The position numbers and the translations under genes are program-made. Below are positions 35,867 through 45,058 of a stretch of 64,000 nucleotides of DNA, one piece after another (position 1 is the stretch's first letter; every line of letters begins with the position of its first letter). Origin of the DNA: Caryophanon tenue (GTDB taxonomy: Bacteria > Bacillota > Bacilli > Bacillales_A > Planococcaceae); assembly GCF_001700315.1 (NCBI RefSeq), contig NZ_MASJ01000002.1, positions 62,001-126,000 of the forward strand. The letters run 5' to 3'. The notes under the pieces were generated by a model that worked only from the letters and a program-made list of their open reading frames with translations, did not search any database and was not told where the DNA came from.

Positions 35867-36502
35867 TTGATTAAAGGTAATTCCGTAGAAGTAATCCAAG
35901 GCTTTGAGCATCTCGCAGATGAGGAGTTATTAGCGTTAATCCAAATTGGTAATTCGGATGCGCTAGATTTTTTAATCACGAAATACCGCCTATTCGTGAA
36001 AGCTAAGGCAAGAACATATTTTTTAATTGGCGCAGATAAAGAAGATATTATTCAAGAAGGTATGATTGGTTTATACAAAGCAATCCGCGACTTTAGGGGC
36101 GATAAGCTCGCTTCGTTTAAGGCATTTGCAGAGCTTTGTATTACCCGACAAATTATAACGGCCATCAAAACAGCTACACGACAAAAGCATATGCCACTCA
36201 ATTCGTATATTTCGCTCGATAAACCGGTGTATGATGAAGAATCTGATCGCACGCTGCTCGATATGATTACGAATGATGTGAGTGAAAGCCCTGAGGAGCG
36301 TATTATTTCACAAGAAGAATATGCCCAATTAGAGGCGAAGATGAACGAAGTGTTAAGTGAGCTTGAAAAGCAAGTTTTAACGTTGTATTTAGACGGACAA
36401 TCGTACAATGAAATTTCAGAAGTCTTGAATCGTCACGTGAAGTCTATAGATAACGCATTGCAACGTGTAAAGCGTAAGTTGGAGAGACATTTAGGTGTTT
36501 AA
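35867..36502 (+). CDS. sigH: RNA polymerase sigma factor SigH
   Basis: A sigma-70-type factor of 211 residues with region 2 (DALDFLITKYRLFVKAKART, then GADKEDIIQEGMIGLYKAIR) and region 4 (NEISEVLNRHVKSIDNALQR). The similarity to SigH, the transition-state and sporulation factor, is high along the whole length. TTG 35867 follows GGGGTGAGG at good distance; GTG 35858 overlaps that site. The presence of sigH and its own promoter fits a spore-forming relative of Bacillus. Confidence 0.95.
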   Translation: MIKGNSVEVIQGFEHLADEELLALIQIGNSDALDFLITKYRLFVKAKARTYFLIGADKEDIIQEGMIGLYKAIRDFRGDKLASFKAFAELCITRQIITAIKTATRQKHMPLNSYISLDKPVYDEESDRTLLDMITNDVSESPEERIISQEEYAQLEAKMNEVLSELEKQVLTLYLDGQSYNEISEVLNRHVKSIDNALQRVKRKLERHLGV

Positions 36503-36581
36503 AAGCTGTCTGTCTATTGTTGACAGCATATAATTTAGGTGATAGTCTTTAAAAGACAAAATGCCAAAAAAGGTGATAAAA

Positions 36582-36728
36582 ATGGCTAATAAAGTCGTAC
36601 TTTGCTGTGAAAAATGTGGCTCTCGCAACTATACATTGCCGAAAAAAGACAATGTAGCGAAGCGAATGGAGCTTAAGAAATTTTGCTCGCGCTGCAATGA
36701 GCACACAATCCATAAAGAGACAATATAA
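36582..36728 (+). CDS. rpmG: 50S ribosomal protein L33, zinc-binding form
   Basis: A 48-residue protein, [20 protein letters not shown] followed by a basic region and FCSRCNEH. Cys9, Cys12, Cys35 and Cys38 form the zinc ribbon of the Cys-plus type L33. AAGGTGA precedes the ATG. It lies between sigH and secE, as rpmGB does in B. subtilis. Confidence 0.95.
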   Translation: MANKVVLCCEKCGSRNYTLPKKDNVAKRMELKKFCSRCNEHTIHKETI

Positions 36729-36773
36729 GGCTAGAGCAATATAGAAGAACGAGTTATTCGGAGGTTAGGCTAC

Positions 36774-36959
36774 ATGAATAAAGTTACGAGTTTCTTACGT
36801 GAAGTATTTTCAGAAATGCGTAAAACAAGCTGGCCAAAAAGTAAAGAGCTAACGAAATATACAGTCGTTGTTGTATCAACAGTTGTAATTATGGCGTTAT
36901 TTTTTGTGGTAGTGGATTATGGGATTTCAGAATTATTCCGTTGGTATTTGGATTTATAA
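36774..36959 (+). CDS. secE: Preprotein translocase subunit SecE
   Basis: A 61-residue single-TM protein with SFLREVFSEMRKTSWPKSKE, the conserved amphipathic helix, and one TM helix (about 28-50). It clamps SecY in the translocase. CGGAGG precedes the ATG. A terminator separates it from nusG. Confidence 0.95.
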   Translation: MNKVTSFLREVFSEMRKTSWPKSKELTKYTVVVVSTVVIMALFFVVVDYGISELFRWYLDL

Positions 36960-36989
36960 TTAGTACAGCGTTCATATGTGTCGAAAATA

Positions 36990-37019
36990 GCCCGTCATTG
37001 TTCAAACAACGGGTTTTTT
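36990..37019 (+). terminator. Terminator between secE and nusG
   Basis: CCCGTCATTGT pairs with ACAACGGG across a CA bulge, then TTTTTT. Confidence 0.75.
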
Positions 37020-37123
37020 CATTTGCTCGTGAAATATTTTAAGAAATATAGAATTTGTGTGAAATCGAGTGGTAAGATTCGATGATTTTGTAAGGGAGGG
37101 ACGGACAATTAAGTCCTACTAAT

Positions 37124-37660
37124 ATGGAAAAACAGTGGTATGTAGTACACACTTACTCTGGTTATGAAAACCGAGTGAAAGCAAACTTAGAAAAACGTGT
37201 TGAAACAATGGGCATGGAAGATAAAATTTTCCGCGTAATCGTTCCAGAACACGAAGAAACAGATTTAAAAGATGGTAAAAAACGTTCTGTAATGCGTAAA
37301 ATCTTCCCAGGTTATGTGTTAGTTGAAATTATCATGACAGATGATTCATGGTATGTAGTACGTAACACACCAGGTGTAACAGGATTCATCGGTTCATCAG
37401 GTGGCGGAGCAAAACCAACACCATTATTACCAGAAGAAGTTGAGCGTTTATTAGCGCAAGTTGGTATGACAACGAAGGCAATTGGTGAAGTTGAAATTTC
37501 TGCGGGAGATGTTGTTGAAGTGTTAGATGGTCCATTCGCACACTTCCAAGGTCGCGTAGAAGAAGTAGATGTAGAAAAAGGTATTTTAAAAGTTTCTGTT
37601 GATATGTTTGGCCGCGAAACAGCGGTAGAACTAGACTTCACAGAAGTTCAAAAAATTTAG
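37124..37660 (+). CDS. nusG: Transcription antitermination/pausing factor NusG
   Basis: A 178-residue protein with the NGN domain (QWYVVHTYSGYENRVKANLE, then FPGYVLVEIIM) and a C-terminal KOW domain (VLDGPFAHFQGRVEEVD). It binds RNA polymerase beta' and links it to Rho or the ribosome. GGGAGGG about 30 bases upstream is distant from the ATG and the sequence GACAATTAAGTCC lies between, so the ribosome-binding site is weak. Confidence 0.96.
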   Translation: MEKQWYVVHTYSGYENRVKANLEKRVETMGMEDKIFRVIVPEHEETDLKDGKKRSVMRKIFPGYVLVEIIMTDDSWYVVRNTPGVTGFIGSSGGGAKPTPLLPEEVERLLAQVGMTTKAIGEVEISAGDVVEVLDGPFAHFQGRVEEVDVEKGILKVSVDMFGRETAVELDFTEVQKI

Positions 37661-37673
37661 TAATTAATTGTAC

Positions 37674-37702
37674 TTGCTTATAATATTTAAAAGTGGTATC
37701 AT
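37674..37702 (+). promoter_or_regulatory. Promoter of rplK-rplA
   Basis: TTGCTT (37674-37679), 17 bases, TATCAT (37697-37702). Confidence 0.6.
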
Positions 37703-37805
37703 TTCAAAGGTCAGACTGACTTAATTATATTTATAATTGACGACTTACTGACACTGATGATAATTTTAATGTTATCGGCAACTTAGCTGACGAACAGATA
37801 TTTGA

Positions 37806-37830
37806 GTGGGAGGGGCAACCCAATTACCAC
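37806..37830 (+). promoter_or_regulatory. L1-binding-like hairpin in the rplK leader
   Basis: GTGGGAGGGGCAACCC followed by AATTACCAC: GTGG/CCAC outer pairs, GGG/CCC inner pairs and an asymmetric internal loop. Almost the same motif precedes rplA (38364-38389). The shape recalls the L1 target on 23S rRNA and rplK-rplA mRNA. Confidence 0.55.
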
Positions 37831-37856
37831 ATCACGGACTTAAGGAGGTGTGTCTC

Positions 37857-38282
37857 GTGGCTAAAAAAGTTATTAAAGTTGTAAAACTTCAAATCCCTGC
37901 TGGTAAAGCAAACCCAGCACCGCCGGTTGGTCCTGCATTAGGTCAAGCGGGTGTTAACATCATGGGATTCTGTAAAGAATTCAACGCTCGTACTGCGGAC
38001 CAAGCTGGTTTAATTATTCCAGTTGAAATTTCAGTATTCGAGGACCGTTCTTTCACTTTCATTACGAAAACTCCACCGGCTGCAGTACTACTTAAAGTAG
38101 CTGCTGGTATCCAATCTGGATCTGGTGAACCAAACCGTAAGAAAGTTGCAACGGTTAAACGTGATAAAGTTCGCGAAATCGCTGAACAAAAAATGCCTGA
38201 CCTTAACGCTGCTTCAGTTGAAGCTGCTATGTTAATGGTTGAAGGTACTGCACGAAGCATGGGTATCGTTATCGAAGACTAA
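37857..38282 (+). CDS. rplK: 50S ribosomal protein L11
   Basis: A 141-residue protein beginning [20 protein letters not shown] with the signature [20 protein letters not shown], and [11 protein letters not shown] further on. L11 forms the GTPase-associated centre and is needed for RelA activation. It starts with GTG 37857 after AAGGAGGTG. The thiostrepton-region prolines are normal. Confidence 0.97.
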   Translation: MAKKVIKVVKLQIPAGKANPAPPVGPALGQAGVNIMGFCKEFNARTADQAGLIIPVEISVFEDRSFTFITKTPPAAVLLKVAAGIQSGSGEPNRKKVATVKRDKVREIAEQKMPDLNAASVEAAMLMVEGTARSMGIVIED

Positions 38283-38316
38283 TCCCATCTTCACTTGATG
38301 ATGTTTTTGTTTTTGG

Positions 38317-38357
38317 AGGTTGCTGCATTCAGAATATTTATTTTGAGTGCGCAACCT
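38317..38357 (+). promoter_or_regulatory. Hairpin between rplK and rplA
   Basis: AGGTTGCTGCATTCA pairs with TTGAGTGCGCAACCT with one bulge. The tail (TTATTC) is too weak for a strong terminator; a partial attenuator or processing site is likely. Confidence 0.5.
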
Positions 38358-38363
38358 TTATTC

Positions 38364-38389
38364 GTGGGAGGATAATCCGCTATAACCAC
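38364..38389 (+). promoter_or_regulatory. L1-binding-like hairpin in the rplA leader
   Basis: GTGGGAGGATAATCC followed by GCTATAACCAC, a second copy of the motif at 37806-37830, ending about 20 bases before the rplA start. Confidence 0.55.
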
Positions 38390-38409
38390 AATCAAGGAGG
38401 AAATTAACA

Positions 38410-39108
38410 ATGGCTAAAAAAGGTAAAAAGCTACAAGACGCTGCTAAATTAGTAGACCGTTCTAAATTATATGAAGCTGCAGAAGCAATCGCTCTTGCAC
38501 AAAAAACAAGCACAGTTAACTTCGACGCTACAGTAGAAGTTGCTTTCAAATTAGGTATCGATACTCGTAAGAACGACCAACAAATTCGTGGTGCAGTAGT
38601 ACTTCCGAATGGTACTGGTAAAACTCAACGTGTATTAGTATTCGCTAAAGGCGAAAAAGCAAAAGAAGCAGAAGCTGCTGGCGCTGATTTCGTAGGCGAT
38701 GCAGACTACATCACTAAAATCCAACAAGGTTGGTTCGATTTCGATGTAATCGTTGCTACTCCAGACATGATGGGTGAAGTTGGTAAAATCGGTCGCGTAT
38801 TAGGACCAAAAGGTTTAATGCCAAACCCTAAAACTGGTACAGTTACTTTCGACGTAACTAAAGCAATCAATGAAATCAAAGCTGGTAAAGTTGAATACCG
38901 TGCTGAAAAAGCTGGTATCATCCACGCACCAATCGGTAAAGTTTCATTCGAAACTGAAAAATTAGTTGAAAACTTCTTAGCAGTATACGATGTAATCGCT
39001 AAAGCTAAACCAGCTGCAGCTAAAGGTACTTACATGAAGTCAGTAAACGTAACAACTACAATGGGTCCAGCTGTTAAAGTTGATACTGCAACTGTAGTAG
39101 TTAAATAA
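38410..39108 (+). CDS. rplA: 50S ribosomal protein L1
   Basis: A 232-residue protein with [20 protein letters not shown] at the start and the L1 signature [20 protein letters not shown] in the middle. L1 forms the stalk that moves E-site tRNA, and free L1 represses its own mRNA in many bacteria. Two matching hairpins in this operon are candidate targets. AAGGAGG precedes the ATG. Confidence 0.97.
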   Translation: MAKKGKKLQDAAKLVDRSKLYEAAEAIALAQKTSTVNFDATVEVAFKLGIDTRKNDQQIRGAVVLPNGTGKTQRVLVFAKGEKAKEAEAAGADFVGDADYITKIQQGWFDFDVIVATPDMMGEVGKIGRVLGPKGLMPNPKTGTVTFDVTKAINEIKAGKVEYRAEKAGIIHAPIGKVSFETEKLVENFLAVYDVIAKAKPAAAKGTYMKSVNVTTTMGPAVKVDTATVVVK

Positions 39109-39132
39109 TTTAAAGTAATTTAAATTAATTTA

Positions 39133-39161
39133 TTGACAACACACCGCTTACTTGGTAAGAT
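39133..39161 (+). promoter_or_regulatory. Promoter of rplJ-rplL
   Basis: TTGACA (39133-39138), 17 bases, TAAGAT (39156-39161). Confidence 0.75.
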
Positions 39162-39167
39162 GGATGC

Positions 39168-39309
39168 TGTTGTGAATCATCCATTTGTACCGTAGACAGT
39201 AGGAGTGACTTGTCACTTAATGATCCTACCGAGGACATCGGAATTCGGATTCTTTTTAAGATGATGACTTTCAGCCTCTATGTCTATATGATGTAGAGGC
39301 TTTTCTTTT
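39168..39309 (+). ncRNA. L10 leader (rplJ attenuator)
   Basis: The region between rplA and rplJ has the features of the Firmicutes L10 leader: an upstream paired domain (GATCCTACCGAGGACATCGG) and a terminator, GCCTCTA (39274-39280) pairing with TAGAGGC (39294-39300), then TTTTCTTTT. L10(L12)4 binding to the leader would favour termination when ribosomal protein is in excess. Confidence 0.7.
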
Positions 39310-39349
39310 GTCGGTATAAATGACTCATTCTAATAGGAGGTGTCATCCA

Positions 39350-39853
39350 ATGGTAAAACCAATCATTGAAGCTAAACAAGCTCAAGTACAAGATATCGCT
39401 GGTAAGTTCGAATCTGCTGCTTCTGTAGTAGTAGTTGACTACCGTGGTTTAACTGTTTCTCAAGTTACAGAATTACGTAAACAACTACGTGAAGCTGGCG
39501 TTGAGTTCAAAGTATACAAAAACACTTTAACTCGTCGTGCTGCTGAAATCGCAGGTGTTGAAGCAATCAACGAATTCTTAACTGGTCCAAACGCTGTTGC
39601 ATTCTCTGCTGAGGACGTAGTAGCTCCAGCTAAAATCATCAACGACTTCGCTAAGAAAAACGAAGCTCTTGAAATTAAAGCTGGTATCATCGAAGGTACA
39701 GTATCATCAGCTGATGATATTAAAGCACTTGCAGAACTTCCATCACGCGAAGGTCTATTATCAATGCTTTTATCTGTTCTTCAAGCTCCAGTGCGCAACT
39801 TCGCACTTGCAACAAAAGCTGTTGCAGAACAAAAAGAAGAGCAAGGCGCTTAA
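39350..39853 (+). CDS. rplJ: 50S ribosomal protein L10
   Basis: A 167-residue protein with [20 protein letters not shown] and [15 protein letters not shown], the rRNA-binding part, and a C-terminal helix that carries the L7/L12 dimers. ATG 39350 follows AGGAGGTG; the 30 bases of open frame before it are leader. Confidence 0.97.
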   Translation: MVKPIIEAKQAQVQDIAGKFESAASVVVVDYRGLTVSQVTELRKQLREAGVEFKVYKNTLTRRAAEIAGVEAINEFLTGPNAVAFSAEDVVAPAKIINDFAKKNEALEIKAGIIEGTVSSADDIKALAELPSREGLLSMLLSVLQAPVRNFALATKAVAEQKEEQGA

Positions 39854-39933
39854 TTTTAAACGCAGCTTAACTTTACAATCGGCGTAAGCCACAAAAAAAT
39901 AAAACAATAGTATCCAAATAGGAGGAACTTAAA

Positions 39934-40293
39934 ATGAATAAAGATCAAATCTTAGAAGCTATCAAAGCTATGACAGTTCTTGAGTTAAACGACTTAGTAA
40001 AAGCAATCGAAGAAGAATTCGGTGTAACAGCAGCAGCTCCTGTAGCTGTAGTAGCTGGCGGTGCAGCTGCAGCTGAAGAAAAAACTGAATTTGACGTAGT
40101 ATTAGCATCTGCTGGTGCAGAAAAAATCAAAGTAATCAAAGCTGTACGTGAAATCACTGGCTTAGGTTTAAAAGAAGCTAAAGAAGTAGTAGATAACGCT
40201 CCTAAAGCTCTTAAAGAAGGCGTTTCTAAAGATGAAGCTGAAGAAATCAAAGCTAAACTTGAAGAAGTTGGCGCTTCTGTAGAAGTTAAATAA
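39934..40293 (+). CDS. rplL: 50S ribosomal protein L7/L12
   Basis: A 119-residue protein with the N-terminal dimerisation helix pair ([20 protein letters not shown]), an Ala/Gly-rich hinge ([16 protein letters not shown]) and the C-terminal domain [20 protein letters not shown] that contacts translation factors. AGGAGG precedes the ATG. Confidence 0.97.
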   Translation: MNKDQILEAIKAMTVLELNDLVKAIEEEFGVTAAAPVAVVAGGAAAAEEKTEFDVVLASAGAEKIKVIKAVREITGLGLKEAKEVVDNAPKALKEGVSKDEAEEIKAKLEEVGASVEVK

Positions 40294-40323
40294 TTTTATT
40301 TAACAACTATTAGTGCTTATATG

Positions 40324-40358
40324 GAAAGCTCGTCTCTTATTGACGGGCTTTTCTTTTT
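40324..40358 (+). terminator. Terminator after rplL
   Basis: AAAGCTCGTC pairs with GACGGGCTTT (one G-U), then TCTTTTT. Confidence 0.85.
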
Positions 40359-40475
40359 GGGGAAGTATATAATACTTCTGATAATGAGACAGAATTGCAT
40401 ACGCATTGTATGAATTCTGTCTTTTTATATATGATTGAAATGCTGAAGTACATTCAGTATAAGGAGGCGACGTCA

Positions 40476-41075
40476 ATGTCACAACACTATTATTCGAATA
40501 AGCCTCAAGTGGAAAGTAAGCCGAACAAGTTTAACTTTACATTGCTTGGGCATACGTTTATGTTTACAACGGATGCTGGAGTATTTAGTAAAAGCGAAGT
40601 AGATTTTGGTTCCCGTGTGTTAATCGATGCATTTGACATGCCGGATATTGAAGGACCAATCTTTGATGTTGGCTGCGGCTACGGACCAATTGGTTTATCG
40701 ATTGCTCGTCAATTTCCAGAGCGCATTGTCCATATGATGGATATTAATGAACGTGCAGTGAGCTTATCGCGTCACAACGCAGAGTTAAACGGGGTTCAAA
40801 ATGTACGAATTTTTGAAAGTAACGGTTTGCAGGCTTGTACTGAGCAAGATGCAGCAGTCATTTTAACGAATCCGCCAATCCGAGCAGGTAAGGATACGAT
40901 TTTCCGTTTCTATGATGAAGCGTATGAGAAGTTGCGCGAACGCGGAGAGTTATGGATTGTTATTCAGAAGAAACAAGGAGCACCTTCAACAATGGCACAT
41001 TTAGAAGAGAAATTTGCTGAAGTTGAAGTTGTAGAAAAGAAAAAAGGTTACTGGATCATACGTGCGATCAAGTAA
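40476..41075 (+). CDS. ybxB: RsmC-like class I SAM methyltransferase YbxB
   Basis: This 199-residue protein has SAM motif I FDVGCGYGPIGLSIAR, MDINERAVSLSRHNAELNG and the catalytic NPPIRAGK. The N-P-P-I motif marks N2-guanine rRNA methyltransferases of the RsmC/RlmG type. Its place between rplL and rpoB is the same as ybxB in B. subtilis. ATG 40476 follows AAGGAGG; the frame opens 81 bases before it. Confidence 0.88.
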   Translation: MSQHYYSNKPQVESKPNKFNFTLLGHTFMFTTDAGVFSKSEVDFGSRVLIDAFDMPDIEGPIFDVGCGYGPIGLSIARQFPERIVHMMDINERAVSLSRHNAELNGVQNVRIFESNGLQACTEQDAAVILTNPPIRAGKDTIFRFYDEAYEKLRERGELWIVIQKKQGAPSTMAHLEEKFAEVEVVEKKKGYWIIRAIK

Positions 41076-41094
41076 CCGAAGTGTAGAGAAAATA

Positions 41095-41126
41095 TTGACT
41101 TGACAAAATGGCTATGATATTATAAT
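41095..41126 (+). promoter_or_regulatory. Promoter of rpoB
   Basis: TTGACT (41095-41100) with TATTAT (41118-41123) at 17 bases, or TTGACA (41100-41105) with TATAAT (41121-41126) at 15 bases. The overlap of two boxes is unusual. Confidence 0.65.
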
Positions 41127-41221
41127 AAAATGCAAAATATTATTTTGCGGTCGTATGCCCTTTTGACGAAAAAGTGACTTTTTTTCAGGCATACTTGCCA
41201 GCACAAGTTTAGTATAACCAA

Positions 41222-41256
41222 AAATGAGTTAATTATACGAACTCGTTTTCTTTTTG
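41222..41256 (+). terminator. Terminator-like hairpin in the rpoB leader (possible attenuator)
   Basis: AAAATGAGTT pairs with AACTCGTTTT (10 bp, one G-U) around a 9-base loop, then CTTTTTG. It lies between the rpoB promoter and its start codon. A second inverted repeat, GTATGCC/GGCATAC, lies upstream at about 41153-41192. Confidence 0.55.
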
Positions 41257-41327
41257 TCTTTGGAAATCATACACTATTTGTAAGGTTTTGCAAAGACCTA
41301 TTATCGCTTTATTGAGGGGTGAATGAG

Positions 41328-44300
41328 TTGACAGGTCAACTAGTTCAGTACGGAAAACACCGTGAGCGTAGAAGCTACGCGCGAATTAAAGAGGTTGCAC
41401 AGCTTCCTAATCTGATTGAGATTCAAACAGCGTCTTATGACTGGTTCCTAAAAGAAGGTTTACTAGAAATGTTCCAGGACATTTCTCCTATCGAAGATTT
41501 TACTGGTAAATTATCTTTAGAATTCATTGATTATAAGCTGGGCGAGCCAAAGTACGATGTAGATGAATGTAAAGAACGTGACGCAACTTATGCAGCACCT
41601 TTACGAGTTACAGTACGACTTACGAACAAAGAAACAGGCGAATTACAACCTAAAGAAGTATTCATGGGTGATTTCCCATTAATGACCGATACAGGTACGT
41701 TCATCATCAATGGTGCTGAGCGCGTTATCGTATCACAATTAGTACGTTCTCCGTCTGTATACTTTAATGATAAAACAGACAAAAACGGTAAAAAAGGTTT
41801 CAGCGCTACAGTGATTCCTAACCGTGGTGCTTGGTTAGAATATGAAACAGACGCGAAAGATGTTGTATACGTACGTATCGACCGCACACGTAAATTACCA
41901 GTAACGGTTCTTTTACGTGCACTAGGTTTCAGTTCAGACCAAGAAATCATCGACATCGTTGGTGATAACGAATTTTTACGTAACACGCTTGAAAAAGATA
42001 ACTCTGATGACACGAACAAAGCATTATTAGAAATCTATGAGCGTTTACGCCCAGGTGAGCCACCGACAGTTGAATCAGCGAAGAGCTTATTATACTCTCG
42101 TTTCTTCGACGCAAAACGCTATGATTTAGCGAATGTTGGTCGTTACAAAATGAACAAAAAACTTCACATCAAGAACCGTTTATTCAACCAAGTTCTTGCT
42201 GAAACTCTAGTAAATCCAGAGACAGGTGAAGTGTATCAAGATGAAGAAGGAAATACGCTATTTACGAAAGGTACTTTATTAGACCGTCGTACATTAGATT
42301 TATTAATTCCGCTTCTTGAAAACGACAAAATCGGCTACCGTACATTAACGCATGTTAATGGCGTGTTAGAAGGCGACGTAACAGTTCAATCAGTGAAAGT
42401 TTACGCACCAAACGATGAGTCTCAAAAAGAAATTAACATTATCTCAAATGCAAACATCGAGGAAGAAGTAAAACATATTACACCTGCTGATATTTTAGCA
42501 TCTGTATCTTACTTCTTTAACTTATTACATGGCGTTGGGAACACGGATGATATCGACCACTTAGGTAACCGTCGTCTACGTTCTGTAGGTGAATTACTAC
42601 AAAACCAATTCCGTATCGGTTTATCTCGTATGGAGCGTGTTGTTCGTGAACGTATGTCAATTAACGATACAACAGCTATCGCACCTGAGAAATTAATCAA
42701 TATCCGTCCTGTAATTGCATCAATTAAGGAGTTCTTCGGTTCTTCTCAATTATCTCAATTCATGGACCAAACAAACCCACTTGCGGAATTAACGCATAAG
42801 CGTCGTCTATCTGCATTAGGGCCTGGTGGTTTAACGCGTGAACGTGCTGGTATGGAAGTACGTGACGTTCACTACTCTCACTATGGTCGTATGTGTCCGA
42901 TTGAAACGCCAGAGGGTCCAAACATCGGGTTAATTAACTCATTATCTTCGTTCGCAGAAGTAAACAAATTTGGTTTCATTGAAACACCTTACCGTCGTGT
43001 TGATCCAAAAACAGGTGCAGTAACGGAACAAATTCATTACTTAACAGCTGATGAAGAAGATAACTATGTTGTTGCCCAAGCCAACTCTCGTTTAAATCCA
43101 GATGGTACATTTGCAGAAGAAGAAGTAGTAGGTCGTTTCCGAGGCGATAACACTGTATTCAAACGTGAACAAATTGACTACATGGACGTATCTCCGAAGC
43201 AAGTAGTATCTGCTGCCACTGCATGTATTCCATTCTTAGAAAACGATGACTCGAACCGTGCCTTAATGGGTGCGAACATGCAACGTCAAGCCGTTCCATT
43301 ATTAAATCCTGAAGCGCCATTCGTTGGTACAGGTATGGAGCACGTTGACGCTCGTGATTCTGGTGCTGCGGTTGTTTCTAAACACCATGGTATTGTAGAA
43401 CATGTAGAAGCACGTTCTGTTCATGTTCGTCGTATCGAAGAAATTGATGGTAAAGAAGTAAAAGGCGATTTAGTTAAATATAAATTACAAAAATTCGTTC
43501 GTTCTAACCAAGGTACATCATATAACCAACGCCCAATCGTTAAAGTTGGTGACCGCGTAGAGCCACGTGATATTTTAGCTGACGGTCCATCTATGGAACG
43601 CGGTGAATTAGCACTTGGACGTAACGTGTTAATCGGCTTCATGACTTGGGACGGCTTCAACTATGAAGATGCTGTTATCATGTCTGAGCGTTTAGTAAAA
43701 GATGACGTATACACATCTGTGCATATTGAAGAATATGAATCAGAGTCTCGTGATACGAAGCTTGGTAAAGAAGAAATTACACGTGATATTCCAAACGTAG
43801 GTGAAGATGCACTTCGTAACCTAGACGAGCGCGGTATTATCCGCATCGGTGCGGAAGTTCGCGATGGCGATATTTTAGTAGGTAAAGTAACACCTAAAGG
43901 GGTAACTGAACTTACAGCTGAGGAGCGTTTATTACACGCAATCTTCGGCGAAAAAGCACGTGAAGTACGTGATACATCATTACGCGTACCACATGGTGCA
44001 GGCGGTATTATTCTTGATGTGAAAGTCTTCAACCGTGAAGACGGCGACGAGTTACCACCAGGTGTTAACCAATTAGTACGTGTGTACATCGTTCAAAAAC
44101 GTAAAATCCGCGTTGGTGATAAGATGGCCGGACGTCATGGTAACAAAGGGGTTATCTCTCGTATCCTTCCAGAAGAGGATATGCCATTTATGCCAGATGG
44201 TACACCAATTGATATCATGTTAAACCCACTAGGCGTACCTTCTCGTATGAACATCGGACAAGTACTTGAGTTACACTTAGGTATGGCTGCACGTCAAATG

Positions 44301-44909
44301 GGTATCCATGTGGCAACACCGGTATTCGATGGTGCAAACGAAGAAGACGTTTGGGAAACAATTGAAGAAGCTGGTATGAACCGTGATGGTAAAACAGTTC
44401 TTTATGACGGACGTTCAGGTGAACCATTCGACAACCGCGTATCTGTTGGTATCATGTACATGATCAAACTTGCGCACATGGTTGACGATAAGTTACACGC
44501 TCGTTCAACAGGTCCTTACTCATTAGTTACACAACAACCGCTTGGTGGTAAAGCACAATTCGGTGGTCAGCGTTTCGGTGAGATGGAAGTATGGGCACTT
44601 GAAGCATACGGTGCAGCATATACATTACAAGAAATTTTAACTGTGAAGTCAGATGACGTTGTTGGTCGTGTGAAAACATACGAAGCAATCGTTAAAGGCG
44701 AGAGCGTTCCAGAACCAGGTGTACCTGAATCATTTAAGGTATTAATTAAAGAGCTACAATCTTTAGGTATGGACGTAAAAATGTTAACAGTTAACGACGA
44801 AGAAGTTGAACTTCGCGACTTAGATGAAGACGATGAAATTCCAGCAGCTGATGTACCACGTTTACCTGAGCTTGATGAGAATGAAGAACCATCTGAATCA
44901 TTAGAATAG
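41328..44909 (+). CDS. rpoB: RNA polymerase beta subunit RpoB
   Basis: A 1193-residue beta subunit collinear with the B. subtilis protein. The rifampicin pocket reads [20 protein letters not shown] followed by [10 protein letters not shown], the sensitive sequence. The C-terminus is acidic ([20 protein letters not shown]). TTG 41328 gives the conserved [11 protein letters not shown] start behind TGAGGGGTGA; a GTG at 41319 overlaps that site. A strong terminator follows before rpoC. Confidence 0.97.
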   Translation: MTGQLVQYGKHRERRSYARIKEVAQLPNLIEIQTASYDWFLKEGLLEMFQDISPIEDFTGKLSLEFIDYKLGEPKYDVDECKERDATYAAPLRVTVRLTNKETGELQPKEVFMGDFPLMTDTGTFIINGAERVIVSQLVRSPSVYFNDKTDKNGKKGFSATVIPNRGAWLEYETDAKDVVYVRIDRTRKLPVTVLLRALGFSSDQEIIDIVGDNEFLRNTLEKDNSDDTNKALLEIYERLRPGEPPTVESAKSLLYSRFFDAKRYDLANVGRYKMNKKLHIKNRLFNQVLAETLVNPETGEVYQDEEGNTLFTKGTLLDRRTLDLLIPLLENDKIGYRTLTHVNGVLEGDVTVQSVKVYAPNDESQKEINIISNANIEEEVKHITPADILASVSYFFNLLHGVGNTDDIDHLGNRRLRSVGELLQNQFRIGLSRMERVVRERMSINDTTAIAPEKLINIRPVIASIKEFFGSSQLSQFMDQTNPLAELTHKRRLSALGPGGLTRERAGMEVRDVHYSHYGRMCPIETPEGPNIGLINSLSSFAEVNKFGFIETPYRRVDPKTGAVTEQIHYLTADEEDNYVVAQANSRLNPDGTFAEEEVVGRFRGDNTVFKREQIDYMDVSPKQVVSAATACIPFLENDDSNRALMGANMQRQAVPLLNPEAPFVGTGMEHVDARDSGAAVVSKHHGIVEHVEARSVHVRRIEEIDGKEVKGDLVKYKLQKFVRSNQGTSYNQRPIVKVGDRVEPRDILADGPSMERGELALGRNVLIGFMTWDGFNYEDAVIMSERLVKDDVYTSVHIEEYESESRDTKLGKEEITRDIPNVGEDALRNLDERGIIRIGAEVRDGDILVGKVTPKGVTELTAEERLLHAIFGEKAREVRDTSLRVPHGAGGIILDVKVFNREDGDELPPGVNQLVRVYIVQKRKIRVGDKMAGRHGNKGVISRILPEEDMPFMPDGTPIDIMLNPLGVPSRMNIGQVLELHLGMAARQMGIHVATPVFDGANEEDVWETIEEAGMNRDGKTVLYDGRSGEPFDNRVSVGIMYMIKLAHMVDDKLHARSTGPYSLVTQQPLGGKAQFGGQRFGEMEVWALEAYGAAYTLQEILTVKSDDVVGRVKTYEAIVKGESVPEPGVPESFKVLIKELQSLGMDVKMLTVNDEEVELRDLDEDDEIPAADVPRLPELDENEEPSESLE

Positions 44910-44917
44910 TACGTTGC

Positions 44918-44957
44918 AAGTCGGGCAGGATATAGCCCTGTCCGACTTTTTCTTTTT
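44918..44957 (+). terminator. Strong intrinsic terminator between rpoB and rpoC
   Basis: AAGTCGGGCAGG pairs with CCTGTCCGACTT (12 bp, one G-U), a short loop, then TTTCTTTTT. A second small dyad CATGTTG/CAACATG lies at 44967-44985. Confidence 0.8.
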
Positions 44958-45058
44958 AATAACTATCATGTTGTATACCAACATGCACACAATTAATCGT
45001 TTGAGCTACGGAAAAGTCTTAACAAAATAAGAGACTGAAACTAAGGGAGGTAGGCTCC

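Noticed and set aside
42720-42840. Rifampicin-resistance change in RpoB
   Set aside because: The pocket [20 protein letters not shown] is the sensitive sequence, so the S12 change is not part of a broader resistant-mutant pattern.
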